Shown: piece by piece, positions 27,343 through 34,417 of the stretch | Numbering within the stretch: position 1 is the stretch's first letter | How the letters are laid out: each line of letters starts with the position of its first letter | Assembly: GCA_049115955.1 (NCBI GenBank) | Contig: JAGDZJ010000019.1 | Coordinates: 90,021 to 154,020 of the forward strand | Direction: 5' to 3' | Length of the DNA stretch: 64,000 nucleotides | Origin: Salinispirillum sp049115955 | GTDB lineage: Bacteria; Pseudomonadota; Gammaproteobacteria; Pseudomonadales; Natronospirillaceae | Position numbers and translations under genes: made by a program | Notes under the pieces: model-generated | The model's database searches: none | What the model saw: the letters and a program-made list of their open reading frames with translations, nothing else | What the model was told of the DNA's origin: nothing

Positions 27343-28536
27343 AACGCGAAACAGTGATCCTTCGTCCACATGACTCTCCACCGTTAGCTGTCCGCCGTGT
27401 TTTTCAACAATGGCTTTGCTGACAGACAATCCCAATCCCGTCCCTTCGCCGACCTCTTTGGTGGTGTAGAAGGGATCAAATATCTTGGTGAGTTCTGAGT
27501 GCTCCATACCGCAACCATTATCAATCACATCAACCTGCGCGTTCGTGTCGACACGATGCAGTTTCACCACCACCTGACCCTGGTCGTGTTTGATCGATTG
27601 CACGGCATTCATGACCAAATTAATAAACACCTGACCCAGTTTCGGTGCGATTGCCATCACGAACACAGGTTCTTCCGGCAATTCGAATTGCAAATTAACG
27701 CGATTCTTAACGTTGCCCATCAGCAATTTTTCGATGGATAACAAAAGTTCGTTGAAGTCTGTCCGCACCAGCTTGTCTTCTTCAGGATGCGCATAAACCT
27801 TGAGGCTCTTCACGATTTCTCCGATACGATCGATGCCGTCTTCGATGTCGATCATGATCTTCGGTAAATCTTCTGAGAAACGATCCATGGAATGCTCCGC
27901 TTCGACCTCCGTCACCGACACCCGCCGATCACTCACCGGCTCGGTAGACTGAGCGATGCATTTTAGCTTGGCAACATACTCCGTGAGTTTCGGAGCATAC
28001 CCCGACAACATCTGTACATTGCTGATCACGTAGCCGATGGGATTGTTGATTTCGTGGGCAATACCCGCCGCGAGACGCCCCAATGACGCCATCTTGTCGG
28101 ACTGCAACATGGAGCGTTGATAGGCGGTCTGCATCTTCCACGCTTGGGTATTGCGTAAAGCGTAACGAACACGCTGGATCAATAACGGGAAATTCATGGG
28201 CTTGGGAAAGAAATCCGTGGCGCCACTTTGGAAAGCGGCTTCAATCGACTGTAGGTCGTCGTTGCCGGTCATGATGATAATAGGCGTGATCTCGTCCTTC
28301 AGCGTTTGACGAATGGCGGAGCACACGTCGTAGCCGGACCAGCCGGGCATGAACACGTCCAACAGCATCAAATCGGGCTTACTGGTCTGAAACGCCTCAT
28401 AGGCAAGTTCGCCGTTGGCGAACGGCTCGACGTCGAAACCTGCTTGAGTCAGCATTCGGCACAACAATGCTCTAAGGTTAGACTCGTCATCAACAACCGC
28501 TACCGTGTAGCGTGACTCAACTGTCATCCCCGGCAT
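27322..28536 (-). CDS. Receiver-histidine kinase
   Basis: A 404-residue soluble signalling protein with an N-terminal receiver (about 10-125; VAVVDDESN, phospho-Asp in LMLLDVFMPGW, IMTGNDD, FPKPM) and a kinase core: HisKA box ASLGRLAAGIAHEINNPIGY (about 160), N box NLVMNAVQSI, G boxes DNGCGM and GTGLGLSVSKAIVEKHGG. The HxxNNP box places it with the HWE-unrelated HPK4-type kinases that often follow a receiver. No membrane segments. Its ATG directly follows the stop of the upstream receiver/HD-GYP-like gene (TAG-ATG), so the two are translated as a unit. Partner likely within the island. Confidence 0.88.
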   Translation of the reverse strand: MPGMTVESRYTVAVVDDESNLRALLCRMLTQAGFDVEPFANGELAYEAFQTSKPDLMLLDVFMPGWSGYDVCSAIRQTLKDEITPIIIMTGNDDLQSIEAAFQSGATDFFPKPMNFPLLIQRVRYALRNTQAWKMQTAYQRSMLQSDKMASLGRLAAGIAHEINNPIGYVISNVQMLSGYAPKLTEYVAKLKCIAQSTEPVSDRRVSVTEVEAEHSMDRFSEDLPKIMIDIEDGIDRIGEIVKSLKVYAHPEEDKLVRTDFNELLLSIEKLLMGNVKNRVNLQFELPEEPVFVMAIAPKLGQVFINLVMNAVQSIKHDQGQVVVKLHRVDTNAQVDVIDNGCGMEHSELTKIFDPFYTTKEVGEGTGLGLSVSKAIVEKHGGQLTVESHVDEGSLFRVALPFVT

Positions 28537-29901
28537 CTATTCTTCCTCTATGGCGTCGGCGTAATCGTCTGACAGCGCGTCAACGCCTTCAGGCGTGTCT
28601 TCTGCCTGCACTTGAAGCACTTCGTCGTTGCCATCCTGGTAGTCGACCAGCTTTTGAATCGCATTTTTTGTCAAAATAGAACCCTTCGGCAGCAGCAATA
28701 GACCTGCGGAATTGTACAGGTCGTTCACCAAGATCATGCCCGGTTCTAGCGCATCGACGGTCTTACCGTATTGTCTGGTCTCAAAGTGCGACAGCTCGTC
28801 GAGATCCAATTGCAAGAACACTTCGACCAGCTCAGGGTCGTAGCGATTATTCATACCTTGAAGCATTTGTTGTCGTCCTTTTTTAACTGCTCCAGCAAGC
28901 GTTAGCTCGCTGGAATAAACTACTTTGCAGAAGTCCCGCGCAATGGTTAATACTCGGGACTCGATGGGGATTTCGTCACCACTTAAACCCAGCGGCCGGC
29001 CGCCGCCATTAAACCATTCATTCTGGCACCCAATAATGTGCGCCACCTCATCAAAATGCGTTGCAGGCGCCAGTATCGTTTGTGCGATTTGCGGGTGCCG
29101 GGCCAACTCATTTTTTTCCTGAACCGTCATGCGAAAGCGTGTGCGGCCTTTGTGCAGCAGCGCCGGGTCTACCCCCAACAGACCTAAATTAACCAGCAGC
29201 CCTGCCAGTCGTACCTGCTGCACTTGTGAATCTGCTAAGCCACACTTACTGGCCAAGAAAGAGGCCATGTACGATACATTTTTTAAGTAGTGCCCGTCAG
29301 CCACGGGGCTAACACTCAAAGCGTTAAATAGGACTCTGAGCGTGCCTTGATAGGCGTCTTCATTGCGATAATTGGATGCTCTTAGCGTTTTTATTGCCGC
29401 GCGCAATTGCTTGGTACGGTATTCTACTTGTTGTTCCAGAAGGTTCTTTTGTTGCCGTACCTTGCGATGTAAGCAGTCGTTTTCTGCCTTGATCCTATAC
29501 GTTTCCATCCCATCCTTCACCGCCCCCAGCAACGCCTCATTCGACCACGGCTTCGATAGATAACGCTGCACATGACCATCATTAATGGCGGCGACCGTTG
29601 AGGTAAGGTCGGTATACCCCGTCATAAGAATGCGGTAGGCATCGGGTTGGAGGCGAAGAGCTTGGGACAGAAATTCGGCACCGGAGACACCGGGCATACG
29701 CATGTCGCTCAGAATCACGCTCACAGTATTGCTGCGCATGTATTCCAAAGCGTCTTTTGGATGCTCAAAGGTGACAACTTCTGCGTTAAGCGGCGCCAAC
29801 AGGCGTTCCAATGCACCCAGCATCCTAGGTTCATCGTCGACACAGACGATCACGGGCTGCACGACCTCAATGCGGTGCGCAGTAGCTGTATTGTTCATCA
29901 T
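28537..29901 (-). CDS. Response regulator with degenerate HD-GYP domain
   Basis: A 454-residue protein. The receiver (about 15-130) looks functional (VCVDDEP, phospho-Asp in VILSDMRMPGVSG, LMTGYTD, LSKPW). A coiled-coil linker (LLEQQVEYRTKQLRAAIKTL) leads to an HD-GYP-like domain (about 190-370). There the metal-binding HD pair is VN (AGLLVNLGLLG), the HHE motif is replaced by GCQNE, and GYP reads GRP (GGGRPLGLSGDEIP). The structural remnants ARHPQIAQTIL and RVLTIARDF remain. It is therefore unlikely to hydrolyse c-di-GMP and probably acts by binding. A further C-terminal beta region (GMILVNDLYNSAGLLLLPKG) is common in this class. The start is ATG 29901 after GAGGG, not the longer 29955 frame. 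Confidence 0.82.
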   Translation of the reverse strand: MMNNTATAHRIEVVQPVIVCVDDEPRMLGALERLLAPLNAEVVTFEHPKDALEYMRSNTVSVILSDMRMPGVSGAEFLSQALRLQPDAYRILMTGYTDLTSTVAAINDGHVQRYLSKPWSNEALLGAVKDGMETYRIKAENDCLHRKVRQQKNLLEQQVEYRTKQLRAAIKTLRASNYRNEDAYQGTLRVLFNALSVSPVADGHYLKNVSYMASFLASKCGLADSQVQQVRLAGLLVNLGLLGVDPALLHKGRTRFRMTVQEKNELARHPQIAQTILAPATHFDEVAHIIGCQNEWFNGGGRPLGLSGDEIPIESRVLTIARDFCKVVYSSELTLAGAVKKGRQQMLQGMNNRYDPELVEVFLQLDLDELSHFETRQYGKTVDALEPGMILVNDLYNSAGLLLLPKGSILTKNAIQKLVDYQDGNDEVLQVQAEDTPEGVDALSDDYADAIEEE

Positions 29902-29963
29902 AACGACCCTCAGCGGACTTGGTTCCTTCAAGCTGCTTTGTGACACAGAGCACAAAACCCATA

Positions 29964-30001
29964 GTCATTTTTGTCATTTATGTCGCTTTTGTCTTTATGG
30001 T
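29964..30001 (+). promoter_or_regulatory. Array of GTC direct repeats with 9-bp period
   Basis: GTC occurs at 29964, 29973, 29982 and 29991, each followed by a T-rich six-mer, and a degenerate GTA sits at 30000. The exact 9-bp spacing places the repeats progressively around the helix. A possible -10 box TATGGT (29996-30001) directly abuts the last repeat, and no good -35 box is seen. It lies in the divergent region between the HD-GYP-like gene and the HTH-receiver gene. Seventeen bases of it (29979-29995) recur exactly at 34205-34221. Confidence 0.7.
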
Positions 30002-30041
30002 ACGTTAAACTTTTCTTAATAGGAAGTAAAGAGGACAGAAG

Positions 30042-30614
30042 ATGATAAAAACTTTGACACCGGGCGAAATCGCTCGCTTATGCGATGTGCATCAACGCAC
30101 GGTGAGCCGCTGGATTGCCAGCGGTAAGCTCAAGGGGCACCAGCTCCCCGGCAGGGGTGACTATCGTGTGCTCGAAACGGACTTCTTTGACTTTGTAGAA
30201 GACCATGGCCTACCCATACAACTGCCCGGCACTGTCACTAAAACCATACTGGTTATTGATGACGAGGCACCGGTTCGAGCGGCTCTGCGCCGACTGTTTA
30301 CGCAAGATGGCTACCACGTCGTCGAGGCAGAAGACAGCTTCACCGCCGGTGCTTTATTAGAACGTGAGCACCCGGCACTGATTACTCTCGACTTGATGAT
30401 GCCCGGCATTCGCGTTGAGCAGGTGTTCGAGTTCTTACAAGCGCAGTCGTATCGCGCCCGCATCCCGGTCATTGTTATTTCTGCGGCGCCTGATGCCACG
30501 CTGGAACAGGCCAAACGACTCGGCGCAGCAGACGTCATCAGTAAGCCTTTTAACAACCAAGAGCTGCTGGAGCGCATAGCCATGGTGCTGAACACGAGCG
30601 GGGTTGCGGTTTAG
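30042..30614 (+). CDS. Excisionase-like HTH fused to a receiver domain
   Basis: A 190-residue regulator with inverted architecture. An N-terminal MerR/excisionase-type winged helix (about 3-58; LTPGEIARLCDVHQRTVSRW, then GKLKGHQLPGRGDYRV) is joined to a C-terminal receiver (about 67-185; LVIDDEAPVRAAL, phospho-Asp in ITLDLMMPG, VIVISAAP, VISKPFN). Most response regulators have the receiver first. The HTH resembles BldC, which in Streptomyces binds direct repeats head-to-tail. It is encoded downstream of the GTC array and ends in a four-base overlap with the convergent EAL-HDOD gene. GAGGA precedes ATG 30042. I infer that it autoregulates and takes phosphate from the Hpt kinase at 34 kb. Confidence 0.85.
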   Translation: MIKTLTPGEIARLCDVHQRTVSRWIASGKLKGHQLPGRGDYRVLETDFFDFVEDHGLPIQLPGTVTKTILVIDDEAPVRAALRRLFTQDGYHVVEAEDSFTAGALLEREHPALITLDLMMPGIRVEQVFEFLQAQSYRARIPVIVISAAPDATLEQAKRLGAADVISKPFNNQELLERIAMVLNTSGVAV

Positions 30615-31840
30615 ATACTGGCGAGTAATTCTTGCGTCCAGGCTCGAGCTTTCAAATAGTGCTGGTTCAAACTCGCAATCAACGTTCTGTTCTGTTGCGA
30701 CAGTCCGGCGGCATCATAGGCTTCAACCAAACGCAGCAGCTTGCCATAGCCGCCGCCGCGCGACCGCAACGCCAACTCAATGTCGCGACTGACTTTCAGA
30801 TCGATCAGCATCGTGTGCAGCGACAATCCGAGTATTAAGGGCAACACCGAGAATAACCCCACACTGAACGCTGTATCGGCGTCCAGCTCCGGATTGCGAT
30901 CGGCCAGGCGTCGGCAAAATGCGGCGCGCGTCAGTACATCTGGCAACAGCAGCCGAGCGCGATGCCCCATATCAGTGATCAGCAAGCTGGCGATCAATGT
31001 CTTCAAGTCCGTCAGACCCAGTCGGACCAATGCCTCAGACAAACTTTCAATTTTCCGAACAGAGCTGCCACTGGCGGAATTCACCCGCTTTAATAGCAGG
31101 TAGGTCGCCTCGGGGAGCTGAGTCAGCCAAGACGATAAACGCTGCATGTCAGGCTGCTCTTGGTGCAGCTCCTGCATCATTCGCAGCAACACTTGGCGAT
31201 TCCCGCCACCCTGCCGACTGCCCGACTTGAGCGTCATCGGCTGTGCATAAAAATACCCTTGAAAGCGATCAAATCCGGCACGATGACACAGTTCAAACAT
31301 GGCTCGGTCGGCTACGCGGTGGGCGATAAATCCAATTTCCGGGTTCAGTGCCCGCAATAGCGTCAGCCGTGTCTCGCCAGCCTTCACATTGTCGGCCGCA
31401 ATCTTGATGGTTTCAAAAGACGGCCAAGAATCCGAATTAGGCCAGTCTTCACAAAATAAAGAGAGTCGATATCCCGACTTGATCAACCATGGCAATGGCA
31501 GGTCGTCGGTCAAATCGCTGTGATTCACTTCCAGCACCAGCTTGGGGTCGGGTGGTGGCAGCAAGTCGGGGTCTTTCAGCCACGCCGAGGGCGCTTTAAC
31601 ATAAAGGTCGCGCTCACCCACCAGTTGGGCTAAGCCAATCTCATAGACCGCCAAGATCACCGCACTGGCGGTCGCATGCGTCGGACTGACAATCTCCGCG
31701 TGCTCCGCGCCAACCGAGTGCCTATACAGCAAGGCATCCGCTCGGTGGCGATATTCTCGGTCGCATAAAGGCTGTAACGCGATATGAGCACTGGCCATCG
31801 ACGGCTTACCAAGCGCGGGGTCACTCGCTTTAGACATCAT
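30611..31840 (-). CDS. Degenerate EAL-HDOD protein, YuxH-like
   Basis: A 409-residue protein with an N-terminal EAL-fold domain (about 18-215) and a C-terminal HDOD domain (about 220-405; LSSWLTQLPEATYLLLKRVNS, then LGLTDLKTLIASLLI). The EAL signature is lost (RADALLYRH instead of xxELLYR), and the usual Asp pair and Lys are not found at their places, so no phosphodiesterase activity is expected. YuxH-type proteins are thought to be signalling scaffolds. The start overlaps the stop of the upstream hybrid kinase gene (ATGA), so it is translationally coupled to it. Confidence 0.82.
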   Translation of the reverse strand: MMSKASDPALGKPSMASAHIALQPLCDREYRHRADALLYRHSVGAEHAEIVSPTHATASAVILAVYEIGLAQLVGERDLYVKAPSAWLKDPDLLPPPDPKLVLEVNHSDLTDDLPLPWLIKSGYRLSLFCEDWPNSDSWPSFETIKIAADNVKAGETRLTLLRALNPEIGFIAHRVADRAMFELCHRAGFDRFQGYFYAQPMTLKSGSRQGGGNRQVLLRMMQELHQEQPDMQRLSSWLTQLPEATYLLLKRVNSASGSSVRKIESLSEALVRLGLTDLKTLIASLLITDMGHRARLLLPDVLTRAAFCRRLADRNPELDADTAFSVGLFSVLPLILGLSLHTMLIDLKVSRDIELALRSRGGGYGKLLRLVEAYDAAGLSQQNRTLIASLNQHYLKARAWTQELLASI

Positions 31841-34095
31841 ACGTACCCCTCAAGATGCGCCAGCAACAGCTCTCGCGTATCAGGGTAAAGCGCCTCGAAG
31901 CCATGCCAGGCTTGCGCCACTTCAAGCGCCTGCTTAGACTTCGCTGCCTGCTCCAGTGCAAACACGGCATCGCCCAGCGGTAACGCACCAAAGGTGCGTA
32001 ACATGGCTTTAAGGCTGTGCGCGCGCCGCTGGAAGGTCTCCCAATCGCGCTGCTCTCTGGCACTCATTAGGTCACCCACTGTTTCGTGTAAACTCGCCAG
32101 AAAGGGCTCAAGAATCGACAGCAACACGCCCTCTTCGCCGCCCACCATCGCCAATGCTCTGTCCCAGTCTACCAGCGTCGGCTGTATTTCTTCAGACAGG
32201 CGCAAATTCAAAGATTTATCGTGCGTCATCGATGATGAGAAGTCCGGCAAATAGCGCCGAATAATGGCGTACAGCTGTTCTGGCCGATAGGGTTTTGCAA
32301 GATAGCCGTTCATGCCCACCGCTCGGTAGGTAGCAGGGTCGCGAAATTGTGCACTGGCCGTCAAAGCAATAATGGGAACTTTCGCCACACCCTTGGGATA
32401 GTCTAGGCTGCGTATGCGCCGCGTGGCTTCATAACCATCCATGTGCGGCATCATGATGTCCATAAAAACCAGATCAACCGCGTGCTTCTCCAACAGCGCC
32501 AGCGCTTCGTCACCCGAGCGAGCTTTGAGTACCGTAATGCCCAACGTATTGAGCTGTATTTCACTGAGCTGCAGGTTCAGCTCGGTGTCATCCACGACCA
32601 GTACGGTGGGTGCTACGTTCTCTTCCGGGCTCACCTCTGTTCTGTGGCGAAACATCATGGTCTGGTAGAGATTAATCAGCGTTAACGGCGTCAGCAGTGA
32701 ACGGTACTCTTTGCGTTCGTCATTCGGTGAGTTAATGAGCCACACGACACGCTCGGCCAGTTCGGTGGCAGAAAGGTCGGCCTGTTCCGCGATGCCTTCT
32801 AACGTGGTCTGTGCATCCAGACCCTTAAGCGAAGAATGAATAAACAACCAATCCGGCATCGAGCCACATTGACGCAATTGAAACAGCGCTTCCGGCCCAC
32901 TGGTCACGCAGTAGGGTTTCACACCAAAGTACTCGAGGTAGTGGCAAACCGTGTTGGCACGATCAGCAACATCATCGATCACCATCACCCGGCCACCTTC
33001 GAAACAATTTCGATAATCGGCATGCAGCGGGTCTGACGTGTCTTCGTAGGGAATCGTCAACCTGAATGTCGCGCCCTTGTCTGGTTCGCTGACCAGATCA
33101 ACCACCCCACCCATCAATTCCGTGAGCTGCTTAACGATACTCAGGCCAAGCCCCATACCGTCTTGATTAAACTGATCTTCATTGCGCGCCTGCACAAAGG
33201 GGTCGAAGAGTTGTTCCTGGCGCGATGCTTCAATACCCAAGCCCGTATCAGTCACTAATATTTCCAAGCGACGGGCAGACAGGTCGGCGCAGACGGTCAA
33301 TTGAACGCGGCCATTGGTCGTGAACTTTATGGCGTTACTGATGAGGTTGTGCACAATTTGCAAAAGCCGTTCAGCATCTAACAGCATCGCCGCGGGCAGC
33401 GGTTTTACTAGATCGACCGCCAGCTCCAACTGTTTGTCGGCTGCCGGGCCACGCCAAGGCGCAATCGCCTGCCCCACCCACTCTAAAAGATTGGTGGCCG
33501 TGGGCACCAGTGTCATGCGCTTGGCTTGCAAGCGAGAGAAGTCCAGCAGTTGATTGATCAGCCCTTGCAGCCGCTCGGCCTCATTCTTCACCACCGGCAA
33601 CTGCCGAATGACATTGGAACCCGGCTTATCGACCAGCTCCAAAAAGCCCAAGATACTGTTTAACGGCGCCCGCAGGTCGTGACTGACCGATGACAACAAC
33701 CAGCTTTCAATGTAGGCCTGCCGCTGCGCCAGTTCCAACCGACCACGCAGTTGCCACTGGCTGGCGAGCAGCCGCCACAGCATCATGATGACAGCATCAG
33801 GCTCTGCCGCCATGCCGGAAACTACCAACCAGCCTGCCTCGTCGAGCGACCACGCCCACTGATCTTCGCCAATAGAAACCAAGACCGTCTCGGCCTCACT
33901 GATTTCAGGCGACAGCGGCGCATCGTAGCGTTCGCAGCCTGTTGCTAGGTCCTGCCAGTCCTCTGACGGACTCCACGAACATCGCTCGCTGAGCGAAACG
34001 TCTAGCCACACGGCGATGGCTTCATCACGCCACTCTGCGAAGCTGAGGCTGTTGGTAATGAGCTGGTTAATTGCTGTCCATCGGTTATCGACCAT
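31837..34095 (-). CDS. Hybrid histidine kinase with two receivers and Hpt
   Basis: A 752-residue multidomain kinase without clear membrane helices. Order: an N-terminal region of unknown fold (1-125), HisKA (SSVSHDLRAPLNSILGFLEL), HATPase (NLISNAIKFT, DTGLGIE, GMGLGLSIVKQL), receiver 1 (about 365-480) in which the phospho-Asp is replaced (DWLFIHSSLKGL), receiver 2 (about 510-630) with intact VLVVDDTE, VFMDIMMPHMDG and TASA, and a C-terminal Hpt (about 660-750) with the phospho-His in RRAHSLKAML. This is a complete BarA/LuxQ-like relay that must export phosphate to a separate receiver. I use ATG 34095 behind AGAGGGGG. The longer frame to 34206 would start upstream of the -10 box proposed below. 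Confidence 0.87.
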   Translation of the reverse strand: MVDNRWTAINQLITNSLSFAEWRDEAIAVWLDVSLSERCSWSPSEDWQDLATGCERYDAPLSPEISEAETVLVSIGEDQWAWSLDEAGWLVVSGMAAEPDAVIMMLWRLLASQWQLRGRLELAQRQAYIESWLLSSVSHDLRAPLNSILGFLELVDKPGSNVIRQLPVVKNEAERLQGLINQLLDFSRLQAKRMTLVPTATNLLEWVGQAIAPWRGPAADKQLELAVDLVKPLPAAMLLDAERLLQIVHNLISNAIKFTTNGRVQLTVCADLSARRLEILVTDTGLGIEASRQEQLFDPFVQARNEDQFNQDGMGLGLSIVKQLTELMGGVVDLVSEPDKGATFRLTIPYEDTSDPLHADYRNCFEGGRVMVIDDVADRANTVCHYLEYFGVKPYCVTSGPEALFQLRQCGSMPDWLFIHSSLKGLDAQTTLEGIAEQADLSATELAERVVWLINSPNDERKEYRSLLTPLTLINLYQTMMFRHRTEVSPEENVAPTVLVVDDTELNLQLSEIQLNTLGITVLKARSGDEALALLEKHAVDLVFMDIMMPHMDGYEATRRIRSLDYPKGVAKVPIIALTASAQFRDPATYRAVGMNGYLAKPYRPEQLYAIIRRYLPDFSSSMTHDKSLNLRLSEEIQPTLVDWDRALAMVGGEEGVLLSILEPFLASLHETVGDLMSAREQRDWETFQRRAHSLKAMLRTFGALPLGDAVFALEQAAKSKQALEVAQAWHGFEALYPDTRELLLAHLEGYV

Positions 34096-34190
34096 AGCGC
34101 CCCCTCTAAATAAACGACCCGTTGCAAAGACGATGTTTCCTTCATCGAAAGGCATGGGCCTAGTAGATTGCTGCGGACTTCGGATAAGGA

Positions 34191-34221
34191 ATAATAGGAC
34201 AACCAAGACAAAAGCGACATA
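34191..34221 (-). promoter_or_regulatory. Second GTC 9-bp array and -10 box
   Basis: On the minus strand GTC occurs at 34218, 34209 and 34200, 9 bp apart, followed after one base by TATTAT (34196-34191), a good -10 box. No -35 consensus is present, so an activator is expected. The 17-mer TATGTCGCTTTTGTCTT (minus strand of 34205-34221) is identical to 29979-29995. It would drive the hybrid kinase and EAL-HDOD genes, with an 80-90 base leader before ATG 34095. Confidence 0.7.
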
Positions 34222-34417
34222 GTTTTTTGAAGTTGCGAAGGGTCTTTACAGTGTTTGAGGGAGAAAAATGAGGTTGAGAGGGTAACTGAGAGTCAGGAAA
34301 CACCTATCCTTTCCGCTCATTTTTCGACCAATTAGAAATCATCGTCTAATCTGATGAAGTAGCCATGATCGGTAAAAACCCTTTTTAGGATCCAATTATC
34401 ACGGAGTGACCGGCAAT

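Noticed and set aside
29964..30001. The 9-bp repeats as a CRISPR or plasmid iteron array
   Set aside because: Units are far too short for CRISPR, there are no spacers or cas genes, and no replication-initiator gene is near.
34206..34206. Upstream start of the hybrid kinase
   Set aside because: It lies upstream of the proposed -10 box (34196-34191), inside the GTC array, and lacks a ribosome site; ATG 34095 has both in order.
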